Source: a virus | Strand: one strand, 5' to 3' | Virus record (IMG/VR): IMGVR_UViG_3300027985_000585 | Location: 1-35,499 of that record | Length of the DNA stretch: 35,499 bases | Notes under the pieces: model-generated | Seen by the model: the letters and a program-made list of their open reading frames with translations, nothing else | Told to the model about the DNA's origin: nothing | The model's database searches: none | Translations under genes and position numbers: made by a program | Part shown: positions 30,233 through 35,499 of the stretch, piece by piece | Position numbering within the stretch: position 1 is the first letter of the stretch | Layout of the letters: the number at the start of each line of letters is the position of its first letter

Positions 30233-31486
30233 TTAAAAAGTTGCTTTGCCTTGACCAGTGTAAATATCTCGTTTTGGCCAAAGATAATCGACTACATAAC
30301 AAAGCGAGTCACATCTATGAACATAATAATCATCGTCTGGCTGCATTGTATCGCGCTTATATTGATGGCGCCTAAGCGCTTCTATCGTCTTCTTGCACTT
30401 CGGATCTACAAACAATCTGCGCTTCCCTGCGGCACTGCAAAAACGAGAATTGCAAGCAGTTATGCGATCCTTTACCGACATCGTTCTTGAATGTGCGTAA
30501 ACATTGAATCCCGCTTCTCGTAGAATAACAAAATCAGTTTTACTCGCAACATTTGATGTTTTCCTTGCGGCGCCGGTTGGATCGGGATATACATTTCTGA
30601 GTTCTGGCCACTTCTCACGCATTTCAGCGGCTATTGCTGGCGTGTTTCCGTTCGGCATGTCTATCTCGTCGATTACATAAGCCGTGTCACCGTCATGGAC
30701 AATCAGCGTGGCCGGAAGATATGGAACAACATTGAAATCTAGTCCTGCGGCAAGAACTCCATGCCTGAAAACATCAGCAGGACAACTCTTGATAGAATCG
30801 TCATCAAATCCGTAATATGGGCGCCCTCCAAATGTTTCGAACGATGCCTCATACTCTTGCCTAAATGATATAGGGTCAAGTTCGTTTCTCGCCGCTTCTA
30901 TTTCATGAGCAGGAAGCACCTCAGACGAAGGCCAACTAAAAAACGACCAGTTTTCAGGATCTTCCATCGCTTTCAATTTAAGGTCGTACAAAAATCCAAG
31001 CTGATTCGGTACGCCTGTAAATGTAGCCTTCCCAAGCCTGTCAGAGAGGCACGGCCGCAGATGCTCAGCCCATGTCTGCCGAGGGTGTTTGATATCGTCT
31101 ATTTCGTCAATAAAGAATTCATCCCACGGCGAACCCTCAATCCTGGCAGGTTTGTCAAGGCCACATACAACCAGTTCTGTACCCGTTATGAGCTGTATGG
31201 TCATGTCGGTCTCGCGTGGACTGCCAATCATCAAAGCTTTTGGAATCATCTGCTTGAGGTCTTTCCACCAGATAGACCTTGCTTGTTGATTAGTTGGCGC
31301 CAGAAACCCATACCGGCCAGGCCACGGCTTTGCATGAAGTATCGACCGTTTGGCTCCGTCTCGCTTTGCGCGCTCTGTCTTGCCCGAACGACGGCCAGCA
31401 CACGCCACTCTGAACCGGCTTTGGCATAACTGGAAAGCTCTGCCTTGCTCGTTCTCTATGAGTGGGAAAAGCCTGTTGTAACTCAT
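30233..31486 (-). CDS. terL: Terminase large subunit, 417 aa
   Basis: ATG 31486. Walker A GRRSGKT (31-37), Walker B FFIDE (124-128) with catalytic E128, and a coupling-type motif FTGVP (~156-160) form the ATPase motor. The RNase H-like nuclease domain keeps its acids: D250 (GLDFNV), D302 (YPDPTG) and D393 (HRCDSLCYVVDY). It cuts concatemers and drives DNA into the procapsid. It follows the small subunit by 12 bases. Confidence 0.95.
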   Translation of the reverse strand: MSYNRLFPLIENEQGRAFQLCQSRFRVACAGRRSGKTERAKRDGAKRSILHAKPWPGRYGFLAPTNQQARSIWWKDLKQMIPKALMIGSPRETDMTIQLITGTELVVCGLDKPARIEGSPWDEFFIDEIDDIKHPRQTWAEHLRPCLSDRLGKATFTGVPNQLGFLYDLKLKAMEDPENWSFFSWPSSEVLPAHEIEAARNELDPISFRQEYEASFETFGGRPYYGFDDDSIKSCPADVFRHGVLAAGLDFNVVPYLPATLIVHDGDTAYVIDEIDMPNGNTPAIAAEMREKWPELRNVYPDPTGAARKTSNVASKTDFVILREAGFNVYAHSRTMSVKDRITACNSRFCSAAGKRRLFVDPKCKKTIEALRRHQYKRDTMQPDDDYYVHRCDSLCYVVDYLWPKRDIYTGQGKATF

Positions 31487-31498
31487 TTGCCTCGCTTC

Positions 31499-31897
31499 TT
31501 AATCATCTTGCCTTCCAGGAGATAAAGCTTGAACCGTGTCCTTGATTATTGTCGCAAGCTGTTCTTGAGTAATCGTCCCGGCTTCGTCATTTTCACGCCA
31601 ACCGAGTTTGACTTTAGCCAACCATATTCGCATGGTATCTGCTCTTGGATCGTCCGATAAAACACGCTTTTTTATAACATTTGCCAGCGATATAGCAAAC
31701 AAATCCTCGGCGCACTCAAGCTCATGTTTATAATGTTTGTTCAGAGCCGATCGACTTATCCCAAGCAACTCAGCTATACGCTCAGTTGTTCGCTTGGCAA
31801 TAATTCCGCAAACGACTATTTCTCTTGTTTCGTCTGTTGGAATGTGCGGTTTTCTACCTGGTTTGCCTTTTTTATTAGCGGTCTTTTTTTGAACCAT
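31499..31897 (-). CDS. terS: Terminase small subunit-like HTH protein, 132 aa
   Basis: ATG 31897. A basic start (KKTANKKGKPGRKPHIP) leads into a helix-turn-helix at ~33-58 (TTERIAELLGISRSALNKHY), then an oligomerisation-like helical region with ADTMRIWLAKVKLGWRE. This arrangement is common in small proteins immediately before terL. It would recognise the packaging site. First gene of the late operon. Confidence 0.8.
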   Translation of the reverse strand: MVQKKTANKKGKPGRKPHIPTDETREIVVCGIIAKRTTERIAELLGISRSALNKHYKHELECAEDLFAISLANVIKKRVLSDDPRADTMRIWLAKVKLGWRENDEAGTITQEQLATIIKDTVQALSPGRQDD

Positions 31898-31927
31898 GAA
31901 TTTCTCTTATCCGAGGTTGCATCGTTT

Positions 31928-31954
31928 TGTTACATTTCACTCAAAAGTGTAACA
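31928..31954. repeat. Inverted repeat TGTTACA-N13-TGTAACA at the late promoter
   Basis: Seven-base perfect arms at 31928-31934 and 31948-31954 overlap the -10 and presumed start of the terS promoter. It is a good operator candidate for late-gene control. Confidence 0.6.
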
Positions 31955-31974
31955 TTTTATTAGACTACCCGCAA
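31946..31974 (-). promoter_or_regulatory. Late operon promoter candidate
   Basis: TTGCGG (31969-31974) and TACACT (31946-31951), spaced 17 bp, sit between the intergenic terminator and terS. The weak match fits a promoter that needs activation, and an inverted repeat covers its -10. Confidence 0.4.
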
Positions 31975-31982
31975 CAAGACAT

Positions 31983-32010
31983 AAAAAAAGCCCAGGCGTT
32001 GCACCTGGGC
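31983..32010 (-). terminator. Intrinsic terminator of the early operon and the tRNA-like unit
   Basis: GCCCAGG (32010-32004), loop TGCAACG, CCTGGGC (31996-31990) and seven T (31989-31983): a complete factor-independent terminator on the minus strand. Confidence 0.9.
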
Positions 32011-32048
32011 GAGGAGGAAACGTAGTCTGGGGGTGAGCGATGATGCGA

Positions 32049-32115
32049 CGGGCGGGTCAGGATTCGAACCTGTTGGGACTCGCGGCCCAGGCTTCACCAG
32101 CTAACCACGCCGCCC
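32049..32115 (-). tRNA. Short, aberrant tRNA-like gene (67 nt, no clear anticodon)
   Basis: Acceptor arms GGGCGGC and CCCGCCC (six pairs, one mismatch), a canonical D-arm with loop AGCTGGTGA, and a T-arm with the standard TTCGAAT loop are all present. The stretch between D- and T-arms is only ~16 nt: TGGG-CCGCGAGT-CCCA, a 4-bp stem with an 8-base loop that lacks U33, and essentially no variable loop. About 7 nt are missing against a normal tRNA and no CCA is encoded. It may be a decayed tRNA or a tRNA mimic. It has its own promoter and terminator. Confidence 0.55.
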
Positions 32116-32129
32116 TGCGGATCACATCC

Positions 32130-32158
32130 ACTCTATCGGATGGATGAAGGTGTGTCAA
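32130..32158 (-). promoter_or_regulatory. Promoter of the tRNA-like RNA
   Basis: A perfect TTGACA (32153-32158), 17-bp spacer and TAGAGT (32130-32135) point at the tRNA-like gene, with a start expected near 32123. The -35 overlaps the stop codon of the last early gene. Confidence 0.6.
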
Positions 32159-32496
32159 GCGTTATTGCGGCCTGCAGTGTTTCTGGCTTCACTCTCTCTT
32201 TCTGTTTCGCTTGAAATTACTGACCAGGCAGGAATATGAACCCGCCCCAATACCACAGCCAATATATGTTCCACGTCATCGATATATAAATTCATCTGAT
32301 CGCGGTAGCGAGCATTCTTCAGCTCGTGTAAGCTCACTACAGGAGGAGGAGACGACATCATATCTGCGCATCTCTTCCATATACGACAGCACTCTTCTTT
32401 TGTCGCACACACGAATACGCCTTTCGGGTCATCCATACATCGCCTGAGCAACTCCTCTGTCTTGCCTGTCTGCCTTCCTCTATGAATGATTCTCAT
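32155..32496 (-). CDS. P-loop protein, last gene of the early operon, 113 aa
   Basis: Start at ATG 32496, nine bases after AGGAGGG. The first residues MRIIHRGRQTGKTEELLRRC contain a Walker A loop (7-13, GRQTGKT). LYIDDVEHI is a Walker B-like strand near residue 76-84. This short P-loop family is common in phages but of unknown function; it is too small for a helicase. Confidence 0.65.
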   Translation of the reverse strand: MRIIHRGRQTGKTEELLRRCMDDPKGVFVCATKEECCRIWKRCADMMSSPPPVVSLHELKNARYRDQMNLYIDDVEHILAVVLGRVHIPAWSVISSETERESEARNTAGRNNA

Positions 32497-32497
32497 T

Positions 32498-32632
32498 CTA
32501 CACCCTCCTTCCAACTACCCACACCCCAACCAACGCCACCGCAAGCACCCACCACGCCCGGCACACCAACTCCCATCCCGCAGCGTGATAGATCGCGCTC
32601 ACTTCCCAAAATGTCATGGTGTCGAAGTTCAT
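32498..32632 (-). CDS. Small single-pass membrane protein, 44 aa
   Basis: ATG 32632 overlaps the upstream stop (ATGA) after GGGGAGAA. A hydrophobic segment at ~28-41 (WWVLAVALVGVWVVG) ends in GRRV. Small TM proteins in early regions can act in host takeover or superinfection exclusion; nothing specific is visible. Confidence 0.5.
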   Translation of the reverse strand: MNFDTMTFWEVSAIYHAAGWELVCRAWWVLAVALVGVWVVGRRV

Positions 32633-32856
32633 ATCTTCTCCCCTGTTCTCTGCCCTCTGAATCCGCTCCGCCATTGCCCGTGAGCCTCGATGTATGCCGC
32701 CTTGCCCTCTGGCGTCTGAATCTGGTGTAAACACCGCATCAAACAACCAACGATCATACGCGTCTCTTCGGGGTTGGGCCATATATCGTAAAGCCCCATC
32801 GGAGGCCGCGGGTGATTCGCATTGGCGTGTTTCGCCTTCTTGCAGCCCTGCATCAT
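32629..32856 (-). CDS. Hypothetical early protein, 75 aa
   Basis: ATG 32856 overlaps the resolvase stop (TAATG). It has a basic, Pro-rich start, a helical middle (MIVGCLMRCLHQI) and a basic end. No family is recognised. Confidence 0.55.
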   Translation of the reverse strand: MMQGCKKAKHANANHPRPPMGLYDIWPNPEETRMIVGCLMRCLHQIQTPEGKAAYIEAHGQWRSGFRGQRTGEKI

Positions 32857-33296
32857 TACCCGATCTCCTTGCTCTTTGTCTGCATCATCACCGTGAGTAA
32901 TGCCAAAGCATCAGCATTAACCAGCGTCACCTTGATGTGCGGATAAAGTTTCTGCATCCTATCCCGGATATCCTTCTTGCGCTTTGCCCTGTCCTTCGGC
33001 ATCCTGCCCAACAGCTTCATCCACTTCTCTGGCGGCATCTCCTCATAAGGTATCATCAGGGCTGACAATACGCCCTGAAGCTGCCCAAAATTCTGCCCGA
33101 ACGAAAAAGCGCCCTTGACTCCATCTCTCGGCATCGAGTGAACCAGTTCCAGCCATGCAACCGAGTTGGCCATCATATCGCGCAGGATCTCGGCTATGTC
33201 GGTCACGGTGTCGCCCATCTTGCGGACATTAACTGATTCGCCGTCCCACCAGGCTATGGCGCCAGTTTTTCCGGGGTCAATCGCGATGTAGTTCAT
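32856..33296 (-). CDS. RuvC-like Holliday junction resolvase, 146 aa
   Basis: ATG 33296 overlaps the upstream stop (ATGA). It has the RNase H-like RuvC opening IAIDPGKTGAIAWW (D7), WLELVHSMPRDG with E50, FSFGQNFGQLQG, MPPEKWMKLLG and a C-terminal D129 (NADALALL). These blocks are the signature of the compact phage resolvases that cut branched DNA before packaging. The usual second C-terminal acid is not obvious. Confidence 0.88.
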   Translation of the reverse strand: MNYIAIDPGKTGAIAWWDGESVNVRKMGDTVTDIAEILRDMMANSVAWLELVHSMPRDGVKGAFSFGQNFGQLQGVLSALMIPYEEMPPEKWMKLLGRMPKDRAKRKKDIRDRMQKLYPHIKVTLVNADALALLTVMMQTKSKEIG

Positions 33297-33481
33297 ACGC
33301 TCCTCCAAAAAGGCCGTTTCCTCTCGGCCAACAGCTCTATCCCATGCGGCGTGAACTTCACGCCAATGATCTTGCCGCCCTTCGCTGAGTCCTGGGCCAC
33401 CTTGTCGGCACGGTCAAACGGGATCACCCCCACGCGCTCAAGGTCGGCGTTGTAGTTGCACTCTCTGCTGTAGATTAACAT
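33293..33481 (-). CDS. Hypothetical early protein, 62 aa
   Basis: ATG 33481 overlaps the previous stop (TAATG) behind GAGGAGG. The sequence (IYSRECNYNADLERVGVIPF, GKIIGVKFTPHGIELL) suggests a small alpha/beta protein; it is not recognised. Confidence 0.6.
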   Translation of the reverse strand: MLIYSRECNYNADLERVGVIPFDRADKVAQDSAKGGKIIGVKFTPHGIELLAERKRPFWRSV

Positions 33482-33699
33482 TATTCCTCCTCGCATTGAT
33501 CCATAACGGTTCTTACTTTCCAACTTTCGATAACATAGAAAATTTCGTTAAATGTCATGCCTCCTCCAGTATGGTGGTGCAATAGACCATCCTTGCCCCA
33601 GCCTATCATAATGAATTTATCGTATGTTCCCTTTGCGTTCTCAAGAACAGCATCTGGAGCTATTGAATTGGCCGCAGGATGCAAAGCTATTTTGCTCAT
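33481..33699 (-). CDS. Hypothetical early protein, 72 aa
   Basis: ATG 33699 overlaps the upstream stop (ATGA) after GGGAGG. KGTYDKFIMIGWGKDG and HHHTGGGMTFNEIFYVIE suggest a small beta-rich protein. No function is known. Confidence 0.6.
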   Translation of the reverse strand: MSKIALHPAANSIAPDAVLENAKGTYDKFIMIGWGKDGLLHHHTGGGMTFNEIFYVIESWKVRTVMDQCEEE

Positions 33700-33902
33700 T
33701 TCGCCTCCCAATTTCGTTCCACTACGCACCTCTCGCACTTCGCGAATCCATCCGGCTTATCCTGCCACCTGCAATTGCCGCACGACTGGTCAGGCTTTGG
33801 AGCCATGCACTCGCAAGGTTTGAGCAGCATCATGTCCATACCTTCGATCACAACCATAACCGACTCCAGCCGCTTGCCACACATCGAACATACCGCGCTC
33901 AT
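33696..33902 (-). CDS. Double zinc-site protein, 68 aa
   Basis: ATG 33902 overlaps the previous stop (ATGA); the longer frame upstream lies over the NrdD-like gene. Eight cysteines fall into two sets, C5/C8/C30/C32 and C41/C44/C56/C59, giving two likely zinc sites. The end (CGNCRW, KCERC) resembles short phage ribbon proteins. Confidence 0.65.
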   Translation of the reverse strand: MSAVCSMCGKRLESVMVVIEGMDMMLLKPCECMAPKPDQSCGNCRWQDKPDGFAKCERCVVERNWEAK

Positions 33903-34120
33903 GGTTTCGGCCGCCCGTCGTATTGAATGTCCTCGCGGCCATTGTGTGGCGGATCTGGCGTGGTTTCCACGGCCTTCTGCACATCGTAGACTTTCCTTGA
34001 GTGATACTGTTCGAGCAAGCCGCGGTTGTACTGACTCGTTGGCCTGAAGAATCCGCAGCACCTCGACCATACCTCAGTTTTTGCCGTGCATTTCTTTCTG
34101 CCGTCTGTATTGTCGTTCAT
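33899..34120 (-). CDS. Stand-alone NrdD C-terminal-like (glycyl-radical loop) mini-protein, 73 aa
   Basis: ATG 34120 overlaps the upstream stop (ATGA). EVWSRCCGFFRPTSQYNRG (residues 15-33) matches the end of class III anaerobic ribonucleotide reductases and the short phage proteins derived from it (pattern SRxxGYxRPxxxWNxGK). In NrdD the glycine of that loop carries the radical. No catalytic NrdD core or NrdG activase is in the genome. It might repair or feed host NrdD like a spare radical domain; that is inference. Confidence 0.65.
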   Translation of the reverse strand: MNDNTDGRKKCTAKTEVWSRCCGFFRPTSQYNRGLLEQYHSRKVYDVQKAVETTPDPPHNGREDIQYDGRPKP

Positions 34121-34449
34121 TTTGTCCCCTCTGTTGCATCGAATTTTTTTACAGCGTCAAGAAGATATTTTTTAAATGCGCTGGTTGTTTTTTGCGAATT
34201 GTCTATAAGCTCTTTTAATTTTGTTCTGTAGTCGAAATCAAGTTTTTGCAACTTCAACCTCTTATCTACATCTGGACTCCATTCAAAGTATGTAGTAGAA
34301 TTCCAACCTTTACCCAGCGTCATAGTATTCTTGTTTATCTTGTTTCCGTATTGATCGATGTAAAAACATTTAGTTTCGCGCACCATTTTCAAACCAATAT
34401 AACCACTGGCTGATTCATAAAATAATTTTATCGGATATTCCTTGCTCAT
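34117..34449 (-). CDS. Hypothetical early protein, 110 aa
   Basis: ATG 34449 after GGAGGAGAA. Beta-rich N-terminal half (KLFYESASGYIGLKMV, KCFYIDQYG) and a helical, Lys-rich C-terminus. It is more A/T-rich than its neighbours, so it may be a recent arrival. The 106 bases before it (34450-34555) hold no convincing gene. Confidence 0.6.
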   Translation of the reverse strand: MSKEYPIKLFYESASGYIGLKMVRETKCFYIDQYGNKINKNTMTLGKGWNSTTYFEWSPDVDKRLKLQKLDFDYRTKLKELIDNSQKTTSAFKKYLLDAVKKFDATEGTK

Positions 34450-34555
34450 TTCTCCTCCAATCGCTTATCTCACCTCTACCTACCCAACCATACCACCGCA
34501 CACGCCCAAACGCACCACGCTCAAAACTGGGCGCTCTACGATGAAGCTGGCGAGC

Positions 34556-35212
34556 CTATTTCATCCTCCCTATAATCATCGTCAGCGCTCCATCGAACAC
34601 CGTCTCCTTATTCAGCCCCTTGGCCACCCTCCCCAGCGCCTCCATCGTCATCGCCACCTCTTCCTCGGTCTCAGGCATTGGCAAGCTTCTCTGCGCATTG
34701 TACGCCTCCCATTCGTTCACCGGCACCAGGTCGCCGTTGTCCATGGTAACACGCGGCATCGGAAAGTCTGGGGATAGCCCAGAGCCATATTTATCGCCGC
34801 CACGTTTCTTTTTCGTCTCTGATTCGTTGTCGTCCAGGAACCTTGCCGCCAGATCCTTCGAGAGAAATGTCCGCGTCCTCATGTCCATGCCTGGATCGAG
34901 CAGGTTGTTGTCGTATGCCAGCGTCCTCAATCCAGCGCTGATGTGTGTCAGGTCGTCGTAGTTCGTGCAGGTCAACAGCTGCCTGTAGATGTAATCGTAG
35001 CTGAGTGTGCGCCTACAACGCTCGGTGATCAGCGCGGCAATGTTGATGTCGATGGTTATACGCTTCTCGGTCTGGCCGATATCCTTGATGGCGGCGATGA
35101 TGTCGTTGTCGGAAAAATCTTCGGTTAGATCGTGCCACCTGTGAAGGCGGTCGTCGTCGAAGCCGGTGCCGATGTAACGCTCGGCTGTGGTTTTGAATGT
35201 TTCAAAGTTCAT
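34556..35212 (-). CDS. Putative replicative helicase loader, 218 aa
   Basis: ATG 35212 overlaps the initiator stop by 11 bases behind GGAGG. The N-terminal ~65 residues (FKTTAERYIGTGFDDDRLHRWHDLTEDFSDNDIIAAI) are a small helical domain like those of phage helicase loaders (G39P type). A second helical part and a disordered, charged linker (~135-150) follow. No helicase or primase gene is present, so a factor that brings in host DnaB is expected directly after the initiator, as lambda P follows O. The role rests on order and weak resemblance. Confidence 0.55.
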   Translation of the reverse strand: MNFETFKTTAERYIGTGFDDDRLHRWHDLTEDFSDNDIIAAIKDIGQTEKRITIDINIAALITERCRRTLSYDYIYRQLLTCTNYDDLTHISAGLRTLAYDNNLLDPGMDMRTRTFLSKDLAARFLDDNESETKKKRGGDKYGSGLSPDFPMPRVTMDNGDLVPVNEWEAYNAQRSLPMPETEEEVAMTMEALGRVAKGLNKETVFDGALTMIIGRMK

Positions 35213-35499
35213 GTTCCTCCACTCCCTCTATCGGTTCCCCATTCTCGTCAACTTTACCCTCGCACTGCAACAATATCAGTTTGTAGGCTTCTTCCTCGCT
35301 CAATGAATCAAGCTTTCTTGCGAAGGCCGATTTCTGAGTCTTTCGCTGTTCCTCGCTCCGTTTCGACAAAACATTCTGCACCCACTCTTTTTCAATGCTC
35401 ATCCACAACTTCCCAGGGCGGTCAACACCCTGCATCATTCCCATGAGATCGTCTATAGGCACATCAAGCTCTGCTGATATCTTCGCCAGCTTTCTCGTC
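35202..35499 (-). CDS. Replication initiator, C-terminal part (wraps from position 1)
   Basis: This is the 3' end of the gene starting at 758; 35356-35499 duplicates 1-144. In-window methionine or GTG codons such as the one near 35462 are internal, because the frame is open upstream throughout. The tail is charged and helical and ends VEEHEL. It overlaps the start of the next gene (ATG at 35212) by 11 bases, which implies translational coupling. Confidence 0.8.
   Translation of the reverse strand, partial: TRKLAKISAELDVPIDDLMGMMQGVDRPGKLWMSIEKEWVQNVLSKRSEEQRKTQKSAFARKLDSLSEEEAYKLILLQCEGKVDENGEPIEGVEEHEL
35356..35499. repeat. Right copy of 144-bp terminal direct repeat
   Basis: Exact copy of positions 1-144. 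Removing one copy gives a 35,355-bp circle. The repeat lies wholly inside the C-terminal half of the replication initiator gene, an unlikely place for a packaging-specific terminal repeat. Confidence 0.95.

Noticed and set aside
31499-31897. Transcription repressor of a temperate phage
   Set aside because: The HTH protein lies directly before terL with terminase-small-like layout, and no integrase or lysogeny genes are seen.
34450-34555. Short minus-strand frames with GTG starts in this gap
   Set aside because: They are at most about 13-20 codons, Val/Gly-rich, and have no ribosome site; nothing supported.

Overview
The window is one complete, circularly closed genome of a small tailed phage. 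Its first 144 bases are repeated exactly as its last 144, so the unique circle is 35,355 bp, and one gene (the replication initiator) is cut by the arbitrary window ends. Every gene I can support lies on the minus strand, so transcription runs from high to low coordinates. Small and large terminase, portal, scaffold, major capsid, MuF-like protein, tube protein, a frameshifted tail chaperone pair, a 719-residue tape measure, a tail hub and fibres make it a siphovirus with a flexible, probably non-contractile tail. The host cannot be named. A bare Amidase_3 endolysin without a wall-binding domain and several proteins with Sec signal peptides fit a Gram-negative host. A stand-alone NrdD-like mini-protein hints at an anaerobic or facultative host. 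No integrase, repressor or DNA polymerase is recognisable, so the phage is probably virulent and uses the host replisome. All three stop codons are used normally.

There are two long operons. The late operon (about 31.9 kb down to 9.2 kb) runs: terminase, portal, scaffold, capsid, three signal-peptide proteins mixed with other virion-like genes, head-tail connectors, MuF-like protein, tube, chaperones, tape measure, tail tip, fibres, then lysis (TM coiled-coil protein, two tiny zinc ribbons, amidase, holin-like protein), ending at a strong hairpin terminator at 9100-9130. The early operon starts from a promoter at 9020-9048 overlapped by a perfect 16-bp palindrome. It continues through a ~400-base leader, then many small, translationally coupled genes (ATGA/TAATG overlaps), a single-strand annealing protein candidate, SSB, a ribbon-helix-helix protein, P-loop proteins, a Dam-like methyltransferase and a coiled-coil protein. 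A structured intergenic region follows, then the initiator (wrapping round the window ends), a likely helicase loader, a NrdD-like mini-protein and a RuvC-like resolvase. It closes with a P-loop gene at about 32.15 kb.

The most unusual parts are RNA and regulatory. The early leader holds an rRNA-operon-like boxA (8882-8894), preceded by a UNCG-capped hairpin and followed by a 45-nt tRNA-like element and a terminator-like hairpin just before the first gene. This looks like an rrn-style antitermination leader. Between the two operons sits an autonomous RNA unit: a consensus-like promoter, a 67-nt tRNA-like gene with an aberrant anticodon arm, and a terminator. The likely origin is a set of tandem 11-bp iterons inside the initiator gene, next to an A/T-rich purine/pyrimidine-biased tract, as in lambda O.
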